From contig CANJNX010000080.1 in assembly GCA_947475495.1 (NCBI GenBank), forward strand, positions 1 to 5,495: 5,495 bases of DNA, read 5' to 3'. A program made the position numbers and the translations under genes. Under the pieces are notes generated by a model that saw only the letters and a program-made list of their open reading frames with translations, was not told the DNA's origin and ran no database searches. Origin of the DNA: Comamonadaceae bacterium. Lineage in GTDB: Bacteria > Pseudomonadota > Gammaproteobacteria > Burkholderiales > Burkholderiaceae_C. This document shows positions 1-5,495 of the stretch, piece after piece (within the stretch, counting starts at the first letter, position 1; each line of letters opens with the position of its first letter).

Positions 1-456
1 ACGCTGGCCGTGGGTGCTGGCATAGTAATTCTTACGCTGCCCAATGCGATGGTAGCCGTGGCTTTCATACACCTGCAAAGCGCGAACATTCCCCACCCGA
101 ACTTCCAACCACAGGGATGCTGCGCCTTGCCCGCGGGCCCACAGGCTTATTGCGTCGAGCATCACCTGGGCCCAGCCTTGGCGTTGGTAGGTGGGGTTGA
201 CCGTGATGTTGAGTAAGTGCGCCTCATCCACGCCTTGCATCGCTACAAAATACCCCAGTATGGTCTGGTCGGCCATCAAGATTTGGGCTTGGTAGCTGCT
301 GTGCAGCACATCTAAAAAGTTCCCGCGCGACCACGGGTGGGCATAGGCTTTTTCTTCCACTTGCAAGACCGCGCTGAGCCGCTCCATCACCAAGGGCTCA
401 AAGCGCACTTCAGTTGAAAGGCTTGCCGTTTGTTGCAGCGTGGTGGATTCAGGCAT
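1..456 (-). CDS. rimI: Ribosomal protein S18-alanine N-acetyltransferase RimI (C-terminus cut by window edge)
   Basis: GNAT-fold enzyme that transfers acetyl from acetyl-CoA to the N-terminal alanine of ribosomal protein S18 in the cytoplasm. From the ATG at 456 the frame is open for 152 codons to base 1 with no stop. The family is about 150-165 residues, so only roughly 10-20 are missing. Seen: an AHPWS block near residues 39-43, LLNITV at 81-86, the acetyl-CoA pyrophosphate loop QRQGWA at 91-96, LWLEVR at 115-120 and RKNYY at 141-145. By alignment from memory with E. coli RimI, Glu118 and Tyr130 occupy the catalytic Glu103/Tyr115 positions, with the same 12-residue spacing. The start codon lies inside the end of tsaB (8-bp overlap, ATGCCTGA). 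No Shine-Dalgarno sequence is visible, so translational coupling to tsaB is likely. Residue 97 is Gln where E. coli has Arg just after the loop; this is probably a neutral variant. Function call is firm. Confidence 0.95.
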   Translation of the reverse strand, partial: MPESTTLQQTASLSTEVRFEPLVMERLSAVLQVEEKAYAHPWSRGNFLDVLHSSYQAQILMADQTILGYFVAMQGVDEAHLLNITVNPTYQRQGWAQVMLDAISLWARGQGAASLWLEVRVGNVRALQVYESHGYHRIGQRKNYYASTHGQR

Positions 457-1225
457 GGTATGGATCGTTGGCCGCGAGGTGGTTTTTTTCTGCTTTTTGG
501 GCTTTTTCAACCGCCCGCTCCTCGGTGGTTTTGGCCACCTTGTCGCGAATATAAATCGGCATCGCTTGGTGTGCAGCAACGCTTAGATCCGCTGCCATCA
601 AGCCTGGTGCCAAGCGCAGCATCGCAGCAGCCGTCGGCAAGGCCTTCACGTAAGGCGCTTGGCCGCCAAGCTGCGCAGGCAAGCGATCCGCAAACACCGC
701 AAAAACATTGCCCGCCCAGGCATCGCTGCGCCTGGCGTGCGCCGATTCCCATTTCTGCAAGCCTGCAGGTGATAGTAAACAAGGCGCTTGAATGTCGGTC
801 CAGCGTTCACCTTCAAATGCATAAATTGCGCCGTACATTTCATCCATACGCGCATCCAACAAAGCGATGACTTGTCCGGTGGGATGGTGAGGCAAGGCGG
901 TGTACCGCGCTTCTTCTGCCACGGCCAAGAGCGACGGTATCGGCAGCACGGGCACCCCTGCACCAAAGGCCAAACCCTGGGCCACAGAACACGCAGTTCG
1001 CAGACCGGTGAAGGAGCCCGGGCCGCTGCCAAAACAAATCGCATCTAAATTTTTAAGGGAAAGGTCGGCCTCTTGCAGCAAATCCATAAGGCCTTGAATC
1101 AGGCCTGACGATGCCAACGCACCACCAGGGCCGTCGTGTTGCCAAACGCGAGGCACTCCGTCCACCCTGCGCGAAACGGCCATGGACATCACGTCCGTGC
1201 TGGTGTCAAAAGCCAAAAGATTCAT
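449..1225 (-). CDS. tsaB: tRNA t6A37 biosynthesis protein TsaB (YeaZ)
   Basis: Non-catalytic ASKHA-fold partner of TsaD and TsaE in making N6-threonylcarbamoyladenosine at position 37 of ANN-decoding tRNAs (cytoplasm). The 258-residue product opens with NLLAFDTST at 2-10. It carries the family hallmark GSGPGSFTGLRTA at 67-79, then VAQGLAFGAGVPV at 81-93 and ALLDARMDEMYGAIY at 121-135, which matches the DARMGEVY region of E. coli TsaB. The C-terminal IYIRDKVAKTTEERA at 224-238 is the usual closing block. The protein is about 25 residues longer than E. coli TsaB (231) because of a Lys/Glu/Ala-rich, probably helical tail from about 233 on. The ATG at 1225 is preferred because it gives the canonical N-terminus and sits 8 nt after a GATAAT box. 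rimI follows with an 8-bp overlap, a common arrangement. dacB diverges on the other side. Confidence 0.96.
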   Translation of the reverse strand: MNLLAFDTSTDVMSMAVSRRVDGVPRVWQHDGPGGALASSGLIQGLMDLLQEADLSLKNLDAICFGSGPGSFTGLRTACSVAQGLAFGAGVPVLPIPSLLAVAEEARYTALPHHPTGQVIALLDARMDEMYGAIYAFEGERWTDIQAPCLLSPAGLQKWESAHARRSDAWAGNVFAVFADRLPAQLGGQAPYVKALPTAAAMLRLAPGLMAADLSVAAHQAMPIYIRDKVAKTTEERAVEKAQKAEKNHLAANDPYHA

Positions 1226-1233
1226 AAGGGCAG

Positions 1234-1239
1234 ATTATC
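1234..1239 (-). promoter_or_regulatory. Putative -10 box of tsaB-rimI, leaderless type
   Basis: On the minus strand the hexamer reads GATAAT (one mismatch to TATAAT), with 8 nt between it and the tsaB ATG. A start site about 7 nt downstream would leave a 5' leader of 0-2 nt, so the mRNA would be leaderless or nearly so. No Shine-Dalgarno sequence precedes the ATG. I see no good -35 hexamer 16-18 nt upstream. This is a prediction from position and sequence only. Confidence 0.5.
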
Positions 1240-1254
1240 GGGGAAGCGCCTTGC

Positions 1255-1266
1255 GGGCCTTGGCCC
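1255..1266. repeat. Short GC-rich dyad in the divergent promoter region
   Basis: GGGCC and GGCCC arms flank a TT centre in the middle of the tsaB/dacB spacer. The dyad lies upstream of both -10-like boxes, where a regulator or -35 contact could sit. It is only 5 bp per arm in GC-rich DNA, so chance is a fair explanation. Confidence 0.25.
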
Positions 1267-1269
1267 CCT

Positions 1270-1275
1270 GATAAT
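1270..1275 (+). promoter_or_regulatory. Putative -10 box of dacB, leaderless type
   Basis: GATAAT ends 6 nt before the dacB ATG at 1282, so a normal start-site distance would place transcription initiation at or next to the start codon. No Shine-Dalgarno sequence is present. A TTGCGG at 1251-1256 resembles a -35 but is only 13 nt away, which is too close for a standard sigma-70 promoter. The arrangement mirrors the tsaB promoter on the other strand. Confidence 0.5.
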
Positions 1276-1281
1276 GCCCGC

Positions 1282-2700
1282 ATGTCTTTTCGCCCTGCGT
1301 TCATTGTTGCTTGCTGTTTTTGGAGTTGTTGCGCCTGGGCGCAAATTCCAGCGGGCGTTGACACAGAATTAGCTAAAGCAAAAATTCCCCGCGACGCAGC
1401 TGCTTTTTTGGTGGTTGAAGCGGTTTCCTCCGCAAGTGCAGCCAAACCCCGCCTGAGCCACCGCGTTTCTGCTGCGATGCAAGCCGCGTCGGTTATCAAA
1501 CTTGCAACCACCTTTGCAGCCTTAGAACTTCTGGGGCCTGCGTACACCTGGGCAACGCCCGTCTTTATCGATGGCACCGTGCGTGAAGGCGTGCTTACCG
1601 GCAATGTATACATCCAAGGGCAAGGCGATCCCAAGTTGGTGCTAGAGCGCTTGTGGCTGCTGTTGCGCCGCCTTCAGGGCGCAGGCATAACTTCCATTCG
1701 GGGCGATATCGTTCTTGACCGAAGTGCTTTTGACGTTCCTGACAGTGACCCCGGCGCGTTTGACGGCGAGCCGCTGCGCCCCTACAACGCCAGCCCCGAC
1801 GCGCTGCTTTTGAACTACAAAACGGTGGTGATGACTTTCACGCCCGCCCCAGGCAGCAACGTCGCCCACGTTCAATACGACCCCCCTTTAGCGGGTGTTC
1901 AAACCCAAGACACGGTGGCCACGTCTGCTAGCCCATGCAATGACTACCGCGCATCGTTGAAGCCTGATTTTTCTGACCCTTTGCGCATTCGCTTTGTGGG
2001 CAGTTACCCATTAAGTTGCGGAGAAAGAGTGTGGCCGGTGGCGTATGCCGACCCGGCGAATTTCGCACCCCGCGCGGTACAAGGGCTCTGGAATAGCTTA
2101 GGCGGAAAACTGTCGGGCACGGTGCGTTACGGCAATCTACCAACGCGCTTGACCGCAGAAAAGCCTTTGTTCGAAGTTCGCTCCCCCCCTTTGGCGGAGA
2201 TCATTCGCGACATCAACAAGTTCAGCAACAACGTCATGGCGCAGCAATTGTTTTTGACATTGGGGCGCGATGGCAATGGCTCAGCGGGAAGTTTTGGCGC
2301 GTCACGCTTGGTTATGCAGCGCTGGTGGCAAGAGCGTATCAGTGCAGACGAGCCTTTGAACATCGACAACGGCTCGGGTTTGTCGCGCACCGAGCGCATC
2401 AGCGCCCTCGCCTTGGGGCGCTTGCTGCAAAGCGTCTACCGCTCGCCCCTGATGCCTGAGCTCATGGCCTCCTTGCCTATCAGCGGACTCGACGGAACCA
2501 TGAAGCGCAGCAAATCCAATAGCCAAGGCAGCGCCCACCTGAAAACAGGAAGCATCAACGGCGTCACTGCCATTGCAGGCTTTGTTCACGCCACCAGCGG
2601 CAAACACTTTATTGTGGTTGCCCTGGTTAATCATCCCAACGCCCCAGCCGCCCGCGCTGCGTTTGACGCGCTCGTGGACTGGACCGCACAAGACCACTGA
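1282..2700 (+). CDS. dacB: D-alanyl-D-alanine carboxypeptidase/endopeptidase, PBP4 type (peptidase S13)
   Basis: Periplasmic low-molecular-weight penicillin-binding protein. The S13 family removes the terminal D-Ala of peptidoglycan stem peptides and cleaves 4-3 cross-links during wall remodelling. The 472-residue product starts with a signal peptide (residues 1-20, hydrophobic, ending AWA before Gln21), so Sec export with signal peptidase I cleavage is expected. The three penicillin-binding motifs are in order: SVIK at 70-73 (nucleophile Ser70, Lys73), SNN at 315-317 and KTG at 421-423. The wide gap between the first two motifs is the large insertion typical of PBP4 enzymes. Cys219 and Cys246 could form a disulphide in that insert. 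The length is close to E. coli DacB (477). The signal peptide contains four cysteines (11, 12, 16, 17), which is unusual, but no lipobox surrounds them. The ATG at 1282 is chosen for the complete signal peptide and the adjacent -10 box. A SemiSWEET gene follows after 8 bp. Confidence 0.95.
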   Translation: MSFRPAFIVACCFWSCCAWAQIPAGVDTELAKAKIPRDAAAFLVVEAVSSASAAKPRLSHRVSAAMQAASVIKLATTFAALELLGPAYTWATPVFIDGTVREGVLTGNVYIQGQGDPKLVLERLWLLLRRLQGAGITSIRGDIVLDRSAFDVPDSDPGAFDGEPLRPYNASPDALLLNYKTVVMTFTPAPGSNVAHVQYDPPLAGVQTQDTVATSASPCNDYRASLKPDFSDPLRIRFVGSYPLSCGERVWPVAYADPANFAPRAVQGLWNSLGGKLSGTVRYGNLPTRLTAEKPLFEVRSPPLAEIIRDINKFSNNVMAQQLFLTLGRDGNGSAGSFGASRLVMQRWWQERISADEPLNIDNGSGLSRTERISALALGRLLQSVYRSPLMPELMASLPISGLDGTMKRSKSNSQGSAHLKTGSINGVTAIAGFVHATSGKHFIVVALVNHPNAPAARAAFDALVDWTAQDH

Positions 2701-2708
2701 AACAATAT

Positions 2709-2963
2709 ATGCAACTATCTGATTGGGTGGGCAGCCTCGCTGCCACGCTAACCACCGTGAGTTTTATTCCCCAAGCCCTGCACACCTACCGCAGCAAAGA
2801 TGTGGGCGGTATTTCCCTTTTGGGGTACAGCAGTTTTACTGTGGGCGTGGGGCTGTGGTTGGTTTATGGTTTGTTGCTGCGCGAGTGGCCTATCGTGATT
2901 GCCAACGCCATTACCGTGTCATTTGCCTCGCTGATTTTGCTGATGAAAATTCGCTACCGCTAA
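2709..2963 (+). CDS. SemiSWEET sugar transporter (MtN3/PQ-loop family)
   Basis: Small inner-membrane protein of 84 residues. SemiSWEETs form homodimers of two three-helix bundles and move mono- or disaccharides down their gradient. Three hydrophobic segments are visible at about residues 6-24, 36-57 and 60-80. The first contains the PQ motif at 21-22 (SFIPQ), followed by a short charged loop with KDVGGIS at 30-36, typical of the family. Trp50 (in LWLVYG) and Asn66 (in IVIANAI) are 16 residues apart, matching from memory the Trp/Asn sugar-contact pair of characterised SemiSWEETs. The length is normal for a half-transporter. The gene starts 8 bp after dacB and so is probably cotranscribed with it; the upstream bases (AACAATAT) contain no Shine-Dalgarno sequence. 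Its TAA overlaps the stop of the convergent SEC-C gene. The transported sugar cannot be read from the sequence. Confidence 0.93.
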   Translation: MQLSDWVGSLAATLTTVSFIPQALHTYRSKDVGGISLLGYSSFTVGVGLWLVYGLLLREWPIVIANAITVSFASLILLMKIRYR

Positions 2964-3781
2964 GACGCGCCACAACACTTTTTGAATTTTTTCCCGCTGC
3001 CGCAGGAACATACATCATTGCGCCCTGGGGTTGCTAGTTTGCGCACCGTTTCAACCCGCGGCCCGACACCCCGCCAAAGTTCATAGAGGTCGTACACCGC
3101 CCACATCGCGTCCGCAAACGCGTTCACCCGGGCTTTGCTCATGGTCGGCGGTGTGTCATCGCTAAAGGGCGACACTTCAGGCGCGCCCGTGTCATCTTCG
3201 GTGAGCGCAACGATGGACTCCAAGGCCGCGTCCAACCATTTGGCTGCGTCTTTGTCTTTCGGTGGCGCCCATTCTTCGGGCCAGTTTTCCACCACAAACA
3301 TAAAGCCCAAAGCCCAGACTTGGGCAAACGAGGGTATCGCCTCATCGCCAAGGTCTGCGCGTTCCGCGTCCGACAAGGAAGCGATCGCACCGCGCACATC
3401 CATGACCTCGGGCTGGTACGCGTTTTCATCATCCAAGGAGTCAATCTCTTTGGACAAGGCACTGGCAATTTCTTCCCAACGCGTCGTCCAAATGTCCATA
3501 AAGCGCTGGCGCTGCGCGGCATCGGCAAAACGACCTTCCGATTCAGCATGTTCTTGCGCAGATGCGGATTCAGGCGCAACGCCCAAAAGTACGTCTAAAT
3601 ATTCCTCAGCGCTGATAGCACGGCGGCAACAAATCAGCGCTGCCATCGCGCCTTCGCAAAACTCCCACTGCGGCGTCTCATCATTGCGCGTGCGCAAATC
3701 GTCCAAGATGGCATCAATTTCGTCAAACGCTTCGGGGCTGACGGCAGGGTTTGGGTTGGAGGAGGTGGGGGAGGCTTGCAT
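2960..3781 (-). CDS. UPF0149 (YecA/YgfB-like) family protein with C-terminal SEC-C zinc motif
   Basis: An acidic, soluble protein of 273 residues from the ATG at 3781. An in-frame TTG at 3787 would add two residues; ATG is preferred because neither has a visible ribosome binding site. Most of the chain is helical and Asp/Glu/Ala-rich with conserved-looking Trp positions, consistent with a UPF0149 domain: an EFCEGAMAALICC segment near the start and FAQVWALGFMFVVENWPEEW in the middle. The last 20 residues hold PGRNDVCSCGSGKKFKKCC, with cysteines spaced CxC-x8-CC. This is the same spacing as the zinc-binding tail of SecA, where E. coli has Cys-His as the final pair. SEC-C motifs bind zinc and often mediate protein or ribosome contacts. 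The biological role of this family is not settled, and I infer an adaptor or chaperone-like role only weakly. It lies 38 nt after the PhyH gene on the same strand and is probably the last gene of that operon. Confidence 0.85.
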   Translation of the reverse strand: MQASPTSSNPNPAVSPEAFDEIDAILDDLRTRNDETPQWEFCEGAMAALICCRRAISAEEYLDVLLGVAPESASAQEHAESEGRFADAAQRQRFMDIWTTRWEEIASALSKEIDSLDDENAYQPEVMDVRGAIASLSDAERADLGDEAIPSFAQVWALGFMFVVENWPEEWAPPKDKDAAKWLDAALESIVALTEDDTGAPEVSPFSDDTPPTMSKARVNAFADAMWAVYDLYELWRGVGPRVETVRKLATPGRNDVCSCGSGKKFKKCCGAS

Positions 3782-3819
3782 GCGCAATGTCGTTGTTCGT
3801 AAAGGGCTTGATTGTCCCT

Positions 3820-4632
3820 CTAACTTCGGCAGACTTCATTGACTAAAGGAAAAAGAAAGTCATCCATCACCGCGCCATCGGCCAAGCGCGCATCCAAGCC
3901 CTCAAACGGAGGCGAGGTCTTCCAAGGACGCGCGGCGTGGCGCGCATCGTCGCCCAAATAGCGTGCCGAAAACACCCGCCGTGTTTGCGTCGGGCCCACG
4001 CCTGCACTGGCGTGCAGCGTCAGCATATGAAAAGCCACCGCGTCTCCGGGTTGCAAGGCCCAAGCGAGTTGAGGGTATGTCGTCGGTTCAGTATCAATCG
4101 GTGGCAACTCGGCTAGCGCACCCTCGGGAAACCATTTGGCCTGTTGGTCGCGAAAGGTGCGGGGCATGTACCAGGTCCCGGTATGCGATTGGGCGACAAA
4201 TCGCAAGCTACTTTCCAAGGGCACAGGGTCCACCGGTATCCAAAAACTCACGTTTTGACGCCCGCTGACGTTGTAGTAGGGCTGGTCTTGGTGCCATGGC
4301 GTGGGTTGGCGTGTGCCGGGTTCTTTCACTAACAAGTGGTCGTGGTAAATCCGCGCGGTGTTGCTTTGCATCAACTGTTTTGCTACTTCTGGCAAAGCCG
4401 ATGCACGCAAGATATGCGCATACGCTGGGTTGTTTTGCCAAGTACAGAAGTCTTCAATGAATCTTCCAGGGTCATCGGCTTTGCTGGCCACTTGTGCCAG
4501 CGGACTTAAATGCGCCAAGTTATGGCTTATGCCTTCGGTCAGCAGCGTGACCTCGGACGCCGTCAACACATTGCGCAACACGACTGCGCCGAGTTGCTGG
4601 TAATTTGCAACCGTGGATGGCGACAGCGTCAT
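3820..4632 (-). CDS. Phytanoyl-CoA dioxygenase (PhyH) family Fe(II)/2-oxoglutarate-dependent oxygenase
   Basis: Predicted non-haem iron oxygenase of 270 residues; the family couples decarboxylation of 2-oxoglutarate to hydroxylation of an organic substrate. The N-terminus has the usual opening (YQQLGAVVLRNVL at 11-23). The core is DHLLVKEPG at 98-106, then TPWHQDQPYY at 111-120, which gives the iron ligands His114 and Asp116. The distal ligand is probably His207 in GDAVAFHMLTLHAS (196-209). Arg218, 11 residues later, fits the 2-oxoglutarate-binding Arg position known from human PHYH and EctD. All cofactor residues appear present, so the enzyme is likely active. The substrate is not evident: the family ranges from fatty acyl-CoA to ectoine and natural products. 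The ATG lies 2 nt after the stop of the flavin oxidoreductase gene (TAG-AC-ATG), so the two are probably translationally coupled. No Shine-Dalgarno sequence is visible. Confidence 0.88.
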   Translation of the reverse strand: MTLSPSTVANYQQLGAVVLRNVLTASEVTLLTEGISHNLAHLSPLAQVASKADDPGRFIEDFCTWQNNPAYAHILRASALPEVAKQLMQSNTARIYHDHLLVKEPGTRQPTPWHQDQPYYNVSGRQNVSFWIPVDPVPLESSLRFVAQSHTGTWYMPRTFRDQQAKWFPEGALAELPPIDTEPTTYPQLAWALQPGDAVAFHMLTLHASAGVGPTQTRRVFSARYLGDDARHAARPWKTSPPFEGLDARLADGAVMDDFLFPLVNEVCRS

Positions 4633-4634
4633 GT

Positions 4635-5495
4635 CTACAAACTGGCAAGCGCAGCAGGCGAGTAGTCTTTGAGCTCGCTGTCGCGCCCGTCACGCACTTT
4701 CAGCACCCAATCGGGGTCACTGATCAAGGCGCGGCCCACCGCGACCAAATCAAAATCACCCCGGTCAAAACGGCGCATCAATTCATCCAGTGAGGCGGGC
4801 TGCGAAGATTCGCCGCCAAAGGAGGCGATAAATTCTCCAGACAAACCCACCGAACCCACTGTGATGGTGGGCTTGCCCGTGAGCTTTTTAGCCCAGCCCG
4901 CAAAGTTCAGATCGGAGCCCTCGTACTCAGGTTCCCAAAAACGGCGCTGCGAGCAGTGAAAAATATCCGCCCCTGCATCGGCCAAGGGCGCAAGCCAGGC
5001 CTCCATCTCTTGCGGGGTCTTGGCCATTTGGACTGCGTAGTCTTGCTGCTTCCATTGCGAGAGACGAATGATCACCGGGTAGTCTGGTCCTACTTCGGCG
5101 CGCACGGCTTTCAAGATCTCAGCCGCAAACCGCCCGCGCTGCACCAAGGTGCTTCCACCGTACTTGTCTTCGCGCGTATTAGTCACATCCCAAAAAAATT
5201 GGTCAATCAGGTAGCCGTGGGCGCCATGAAGTTCTATGGAATCAAATCCCACGCGCTTGGCCGCGCCCGCGGCTCGTGCAAACGCGGCAATGGTGTCGGC
5301 TATCGCCGAGTCGCTCATGGGTTCACCCAGCGTTTTTTGTGCAGAAGATTTGCCCGATGGCGAATCCCACGGGCCTGGTGGCAGCCAGTCCGTACGGCGG
5401 TTGCGCACTGCGCCCACATGCCACAACTGCGGCGCCATCACGCCACCGCAGGCGTGCACACCTTCAATCACGCGCTGCCATGCTGCAAGCGCTGC
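4635..5495 (-). CDS. NADH:flavin oxidoreductase, Old Yellow Enzyme family (N-terminus beyond window edge)
   Basis: FMN-dependent ene-reductase-type TIM barrel. Such enzymes take hydride from NAD(P)H and usually reduce activated C=C bonds. The frame is open to base 5495, giving 286 visible residues; family members are about 360-370, so some 75-90 N-terminal residues lie outside. A GTG at 5471 is internal: the upstream codons continue the family sequence (WQRVIEGVHACGG). Visible motifs, numbered from the first visible codon: QLWHVG near 23-28; HGAHGYLIDQFF at 90-101, containing the substrate-anion pair His90/His93 and the proton-donor Tyr95; NTREDKYGGS just after; and the FMN-phosphate regions TVGSVGL and DLVAVGRALISDPDW near the C-terminus. 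I see no C-terminal Fe-S or second flavin domain of the 2,4-dienoyl-CoA reductase type; the protein ends soon after the barrel. The PhyH gene follows after 2 nt. The physiological substrate is unknown. Confidence 0.92.
   Translation of the reverse strand, partial: AALAAWQRVIEGVHACGGVMAPQLWHVGAVRNRRTDWLPPGPWDSPSGKSSAQKTLGEPMSDSAIADTIAAFARAAGAAKRVGFDSIELHGAHGYLIDQFFWDVTNTREDKYGGSTLVQRGRFAAEILKAVRAEVGPDYPVIIRLSQWKQQDYAVQMAKTPQEMEAWLAPLADAGADIFHCSQRRFWEPEYEGSDLNFAGWAKKLTGKPTITVGSVGLSGEFIASFGGESSQPASLDELMRRFDRGDFDLVAVGRALISDPDWVLKVRDGRDSELKDYSPAALASL

Noticed and set aside
430..870. Plus-strand open frame of 146 codons opposite tsaB
   Set aside because: Antisense to well-conserved TsaB sequence, Pro/Arg/Gln-rich, no family resemblance and no start signals.
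1315..1335. Possible lipobox in DacB
   Set aside because: The residues before Cys16 are Phe-Trp-Ser, which do not fit the usual Leu-(Ala/Ser/Thr)-(Gly/Ala) pattern, and a better signal peptidase I site follows at residue 20.
1206..1634. Minus-strand frame of 142 codons opposite dacB
   Set aside because: It would cover the tsaB start and the divergent promoter and lies antisense to the DacB signal peptide and active-site region; no recognisable domain.
2964..2995. T-rich stretch after the SemiSWEET stop as an intrinsic terminator
   Set aside because: The T-runs are the Lys/Phe codons of the SEC-C C-terminus on the other strand, and no stable GC-rich stem precedes them.
3135..3842. Long plus-strand open frame (235 codons) opposite the SEC-C gene
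   Set aside because: Its product is a Ser/Ala-rich low-complexity chain with no recognisable domain, it is fully antisense to a gene with clear family motifs, and it looks like a codon-bias shadow.
5469..5471. GTG at 5471 as the start of the flavin oxidoreductase
   Set aside because: The upstream codons stay in frame to the window edge and encode typical family sequence, and starting here would remove the first barrel strands with FMN contacts.
1..5495. Mobile element, CRISPR, phage or defence island
   Set aside because: No repeats arrays, transposase or integrase fragments, RNA genes or compositional break were seen; gene content is housekeeping and metabolic.

Overview
The window is a compact stretch of ordinary bacterial chromosome with moderately high GC. 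Six protein genes plus one further partial gene cover almost every base, and the only real intergenic gap is 56 bp. The protein style and the tsaB-rimI pairing point to a betaproteobacterium, most likely Burkholderiales and Comamonadaceae-like. That placement is an inference from sequence style, not a database result.

Layout. (1) Positions 1-1225, minus strand: tsaB followed by rimI, overlapping by 8 bp. rimI runs off the left edge with only its C-terminus missing. (2) Positions 1226-1281: a short divergent promoter region. Each strand carries a GATAAT -10-like hexamer only 6-8 nt from the start codon, which suggests leaderless transcripts both ways. (3) Positions 1282-2963, plus strand: dacB (PBP4-type D-Ala-D-Ala carboxypeptidase/endopeptidase), then 8 bp later a SemiSWEET sugar transporter of 84 residues. 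(4) Positions 2960-5495, minus strand, read right to left: an Old Yellow Enzyme-type flavin oxidoreductase (5' end outside the window), a phytanoyl-CoA dioxygenase (PhyH)-family Fe(II)/2-oxoglutarate oxygenase starting 2 nt after it, and a UPF0149/SEC-C zinc-motif protein 38 nt further on. The last gene meets the SemiSWEET gene tail to tail with a 4-bp overlap of stop codons.

How the genes work together. TsaB is a partner in t6A37 tRNA modification, and RimI acetylates ribosomal protein S18, so the left operon is a translation-maintenance pair. DacB trims peptidoglycan in the periplasm; a link to the SemiSWEET behind it is not established. The oxidoreductase and the PhyH enzyme look co-translated and could act on one small-molecule substrate, which the sequence does not identify. 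The SEC-C protein may be a passenger or chaperone-like partner.

I found no CRISPR array, mobile element, RNA gene, phage remnant or defence system, and no convincing intrinsic terminator. No stretch over 300 bp lacks a gene. I see no clear evidence of an undescribed system. The best second-look items are the mirror-image leaderless promoter pair, the general absence of Shine-Dalgarno sequences, the overlapping convergent stops, and the coupled flavoenzyme/dioxygenase pair of unknown substrate.
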